Source: Ignavibacteria bacterium UBA7675
GTDB lineage: Bacteria; Bacteroidota; Ignavibacteria; Kapaibacteriales; UB7675
Direction of reading: 5' to 3'
Assembly: GCA_002483085.1 (NCBI GenBank)
Contig: DLHF01000023.1
Location: 1-23,692, forward strand
DNA: 23,692 nucleotides
Both the position numbers and the translations under genes were made by a program. Positions 23,359 to 23,692 of the stretch are shown here, one piece after another. The first letter of the stretch is position 1. Each line of letters begins with the position of its first letter. The notes below the pieces were generated by a model, which ran no database searches, was not told the DNA's origin, and saw nothing but the letters and a program-made list of their open reading frames with translations.

Positions 23359-23589
23359 ATTGGTAGAGTACATTGGAAAACAGATGAAGAATTTCGACCA
23401 ACATAACAAGGAGGGTAACACGACGAAATCGCCATTGTCCAGACGGTTGGTATTACTGTTCGGACGGTAGGTAATCGCTGATGGATGGAGTTGGTGGGGA
23501 TTGACAAAGGGAAACATCTGTGTGACAAAAGCGGGGCGCGTATGCCTGTAGCCGGGGAAGTGAATTTTCTGCGATTGAGGCCGAACGAC

Positions 23590-23615
23590 CACGCGGCGGT
23601 TTTGCAGCGCGGTGC
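23590..23615 (-). repeat. Dispersed intergenic repeat, copy H (26-bp module)
   Basis: On the minus strand this reads GCACCGCGCTGCA to CGCGTG, 26 nt, led by GGTCTTC at 23622-23616. It is oriented opposite to copies A, C, D and G. The core and terminal CCCGTGCCAC are not seen on its expected side (toward lower coordinates). The surrounding 23374-23692 shows no credible gene. Confidence 0.7.
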
Positions 23616-23625
23616 GAAGACCTAC

Positions 23626-23652
23626 CGTAGAGACGCCCGGTTAGGGCGTCTC
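23626..23652. repeat. Hairpin next to repeat copy H
   Basis: GAGACGCCC (23630-23638) and GGGCGTCTC (23644-23652) form a 9-bp perfect stem around GGTTA. The left flank CCGTA gives CCGTAGAGACGCCC, close to CCGTAGGGGAGGC in the hairpin nested in copy C and to CTGTAGAGCC in the palindrome at 2737. Confidence 0.75.
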
Positions 23653-23692
23653 CTTCAAAGAGCGAAGTGCACCGAGATGGATCCGGTTCGCC

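Noticed and set aside
23406..23420. AAGGAGGG, a strong ribosome-binding-like sequence on the plus strand
   Set aside because: No usable start codon follows at proper distance with an open frame of any length, and the sequence lies in the leader of the minus-strand T9SS cargo gene.

Overview
The window comes from a bacterium of the Bacteroidota/FCB superphylum, possibly a Kapabacteria- or Ignavibacteria-like lineage; the finer placement is inference. Three things point there: a secreted beta-propeller protein with a type IX secretion (T9SS) C-terminal sorting domain, Bacteroidota-type TAnnTTTG promoter elements upstream of at least two genes, and generally weak or absent Shine-Dalgarno sequences. 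No tRNA, rRNA, CRISPR array, transposase or phage gene was found.

Layout. 1-744 (-): 5' part of glycine C-acetyltransferase (kbl), cut by the window edge. 1369-2679 (+): membrane-anchored metallophosphoesterase. 2781-4104 (-): DCC-family thiol oxidoreductase, then a class D beta-lactamase lipoprotein. 4380-5546 (-): M20D amidohydrolase. 5684-8169 (-): LeuT-like sodium symporter and dapF, overlapping by ATGA and closed by an intrinsic terminator. 8579-9400 (-): inositol monophosphatase-family enzyme. 9627-12525 (+): polysaccharide export pair (Wza-like SLBB protein and Wzz-like co-polymerase) behind a good Bacteroidota promoter. 12734-15772 (+): UvrD/Rep-type helicase, then a family 9 glycosyltransferase. 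15876-16319 (-): LprI/DUF1311-family secreted protein. 16557-21483 (-): a tight run glyS, S41 processing protease, MBL/beta-CASP nuclease, small membrane protein. 21883-23358 (-): T9SS cargo protein.

Most genes are ordinary housekeeping or envelope genes. The least explained signal is intergenic: a modular dispersed repeat family occupies almost every gap longer than about 200 nt. Its modules are a 26-bp block starting GCACCGCGCTGCA and ending CGCGTG, a 20-bp core TGCGACCGGTGACAGCGACC, and a terminal CCCGTGCCAC. Copies occur in both orientations, some are split or decayed, and two have a separate palindromic hairpin inside or beside them. A third hairpin of similar outer sequence lies in the convergent gap at 2680-2780. 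No mobilising enzyme is encoded here, so these look like non-autonomous repeats or structured RNA/DNA elements.

How the genes may work together (inference): the SLBB and Wzz proteins form the periplasmic and outer-membrane part of an exopolysaccharide exporter, with polymer-making genes outside the window. The GT9 enzyme would add to LPS-core-like glycans. DapF makes meso-diaminopimelate for peptidoglycan and lysine. The beta-lactamase, DCC protein, S41 protease and LprI-like protein are envelope or stress functions.
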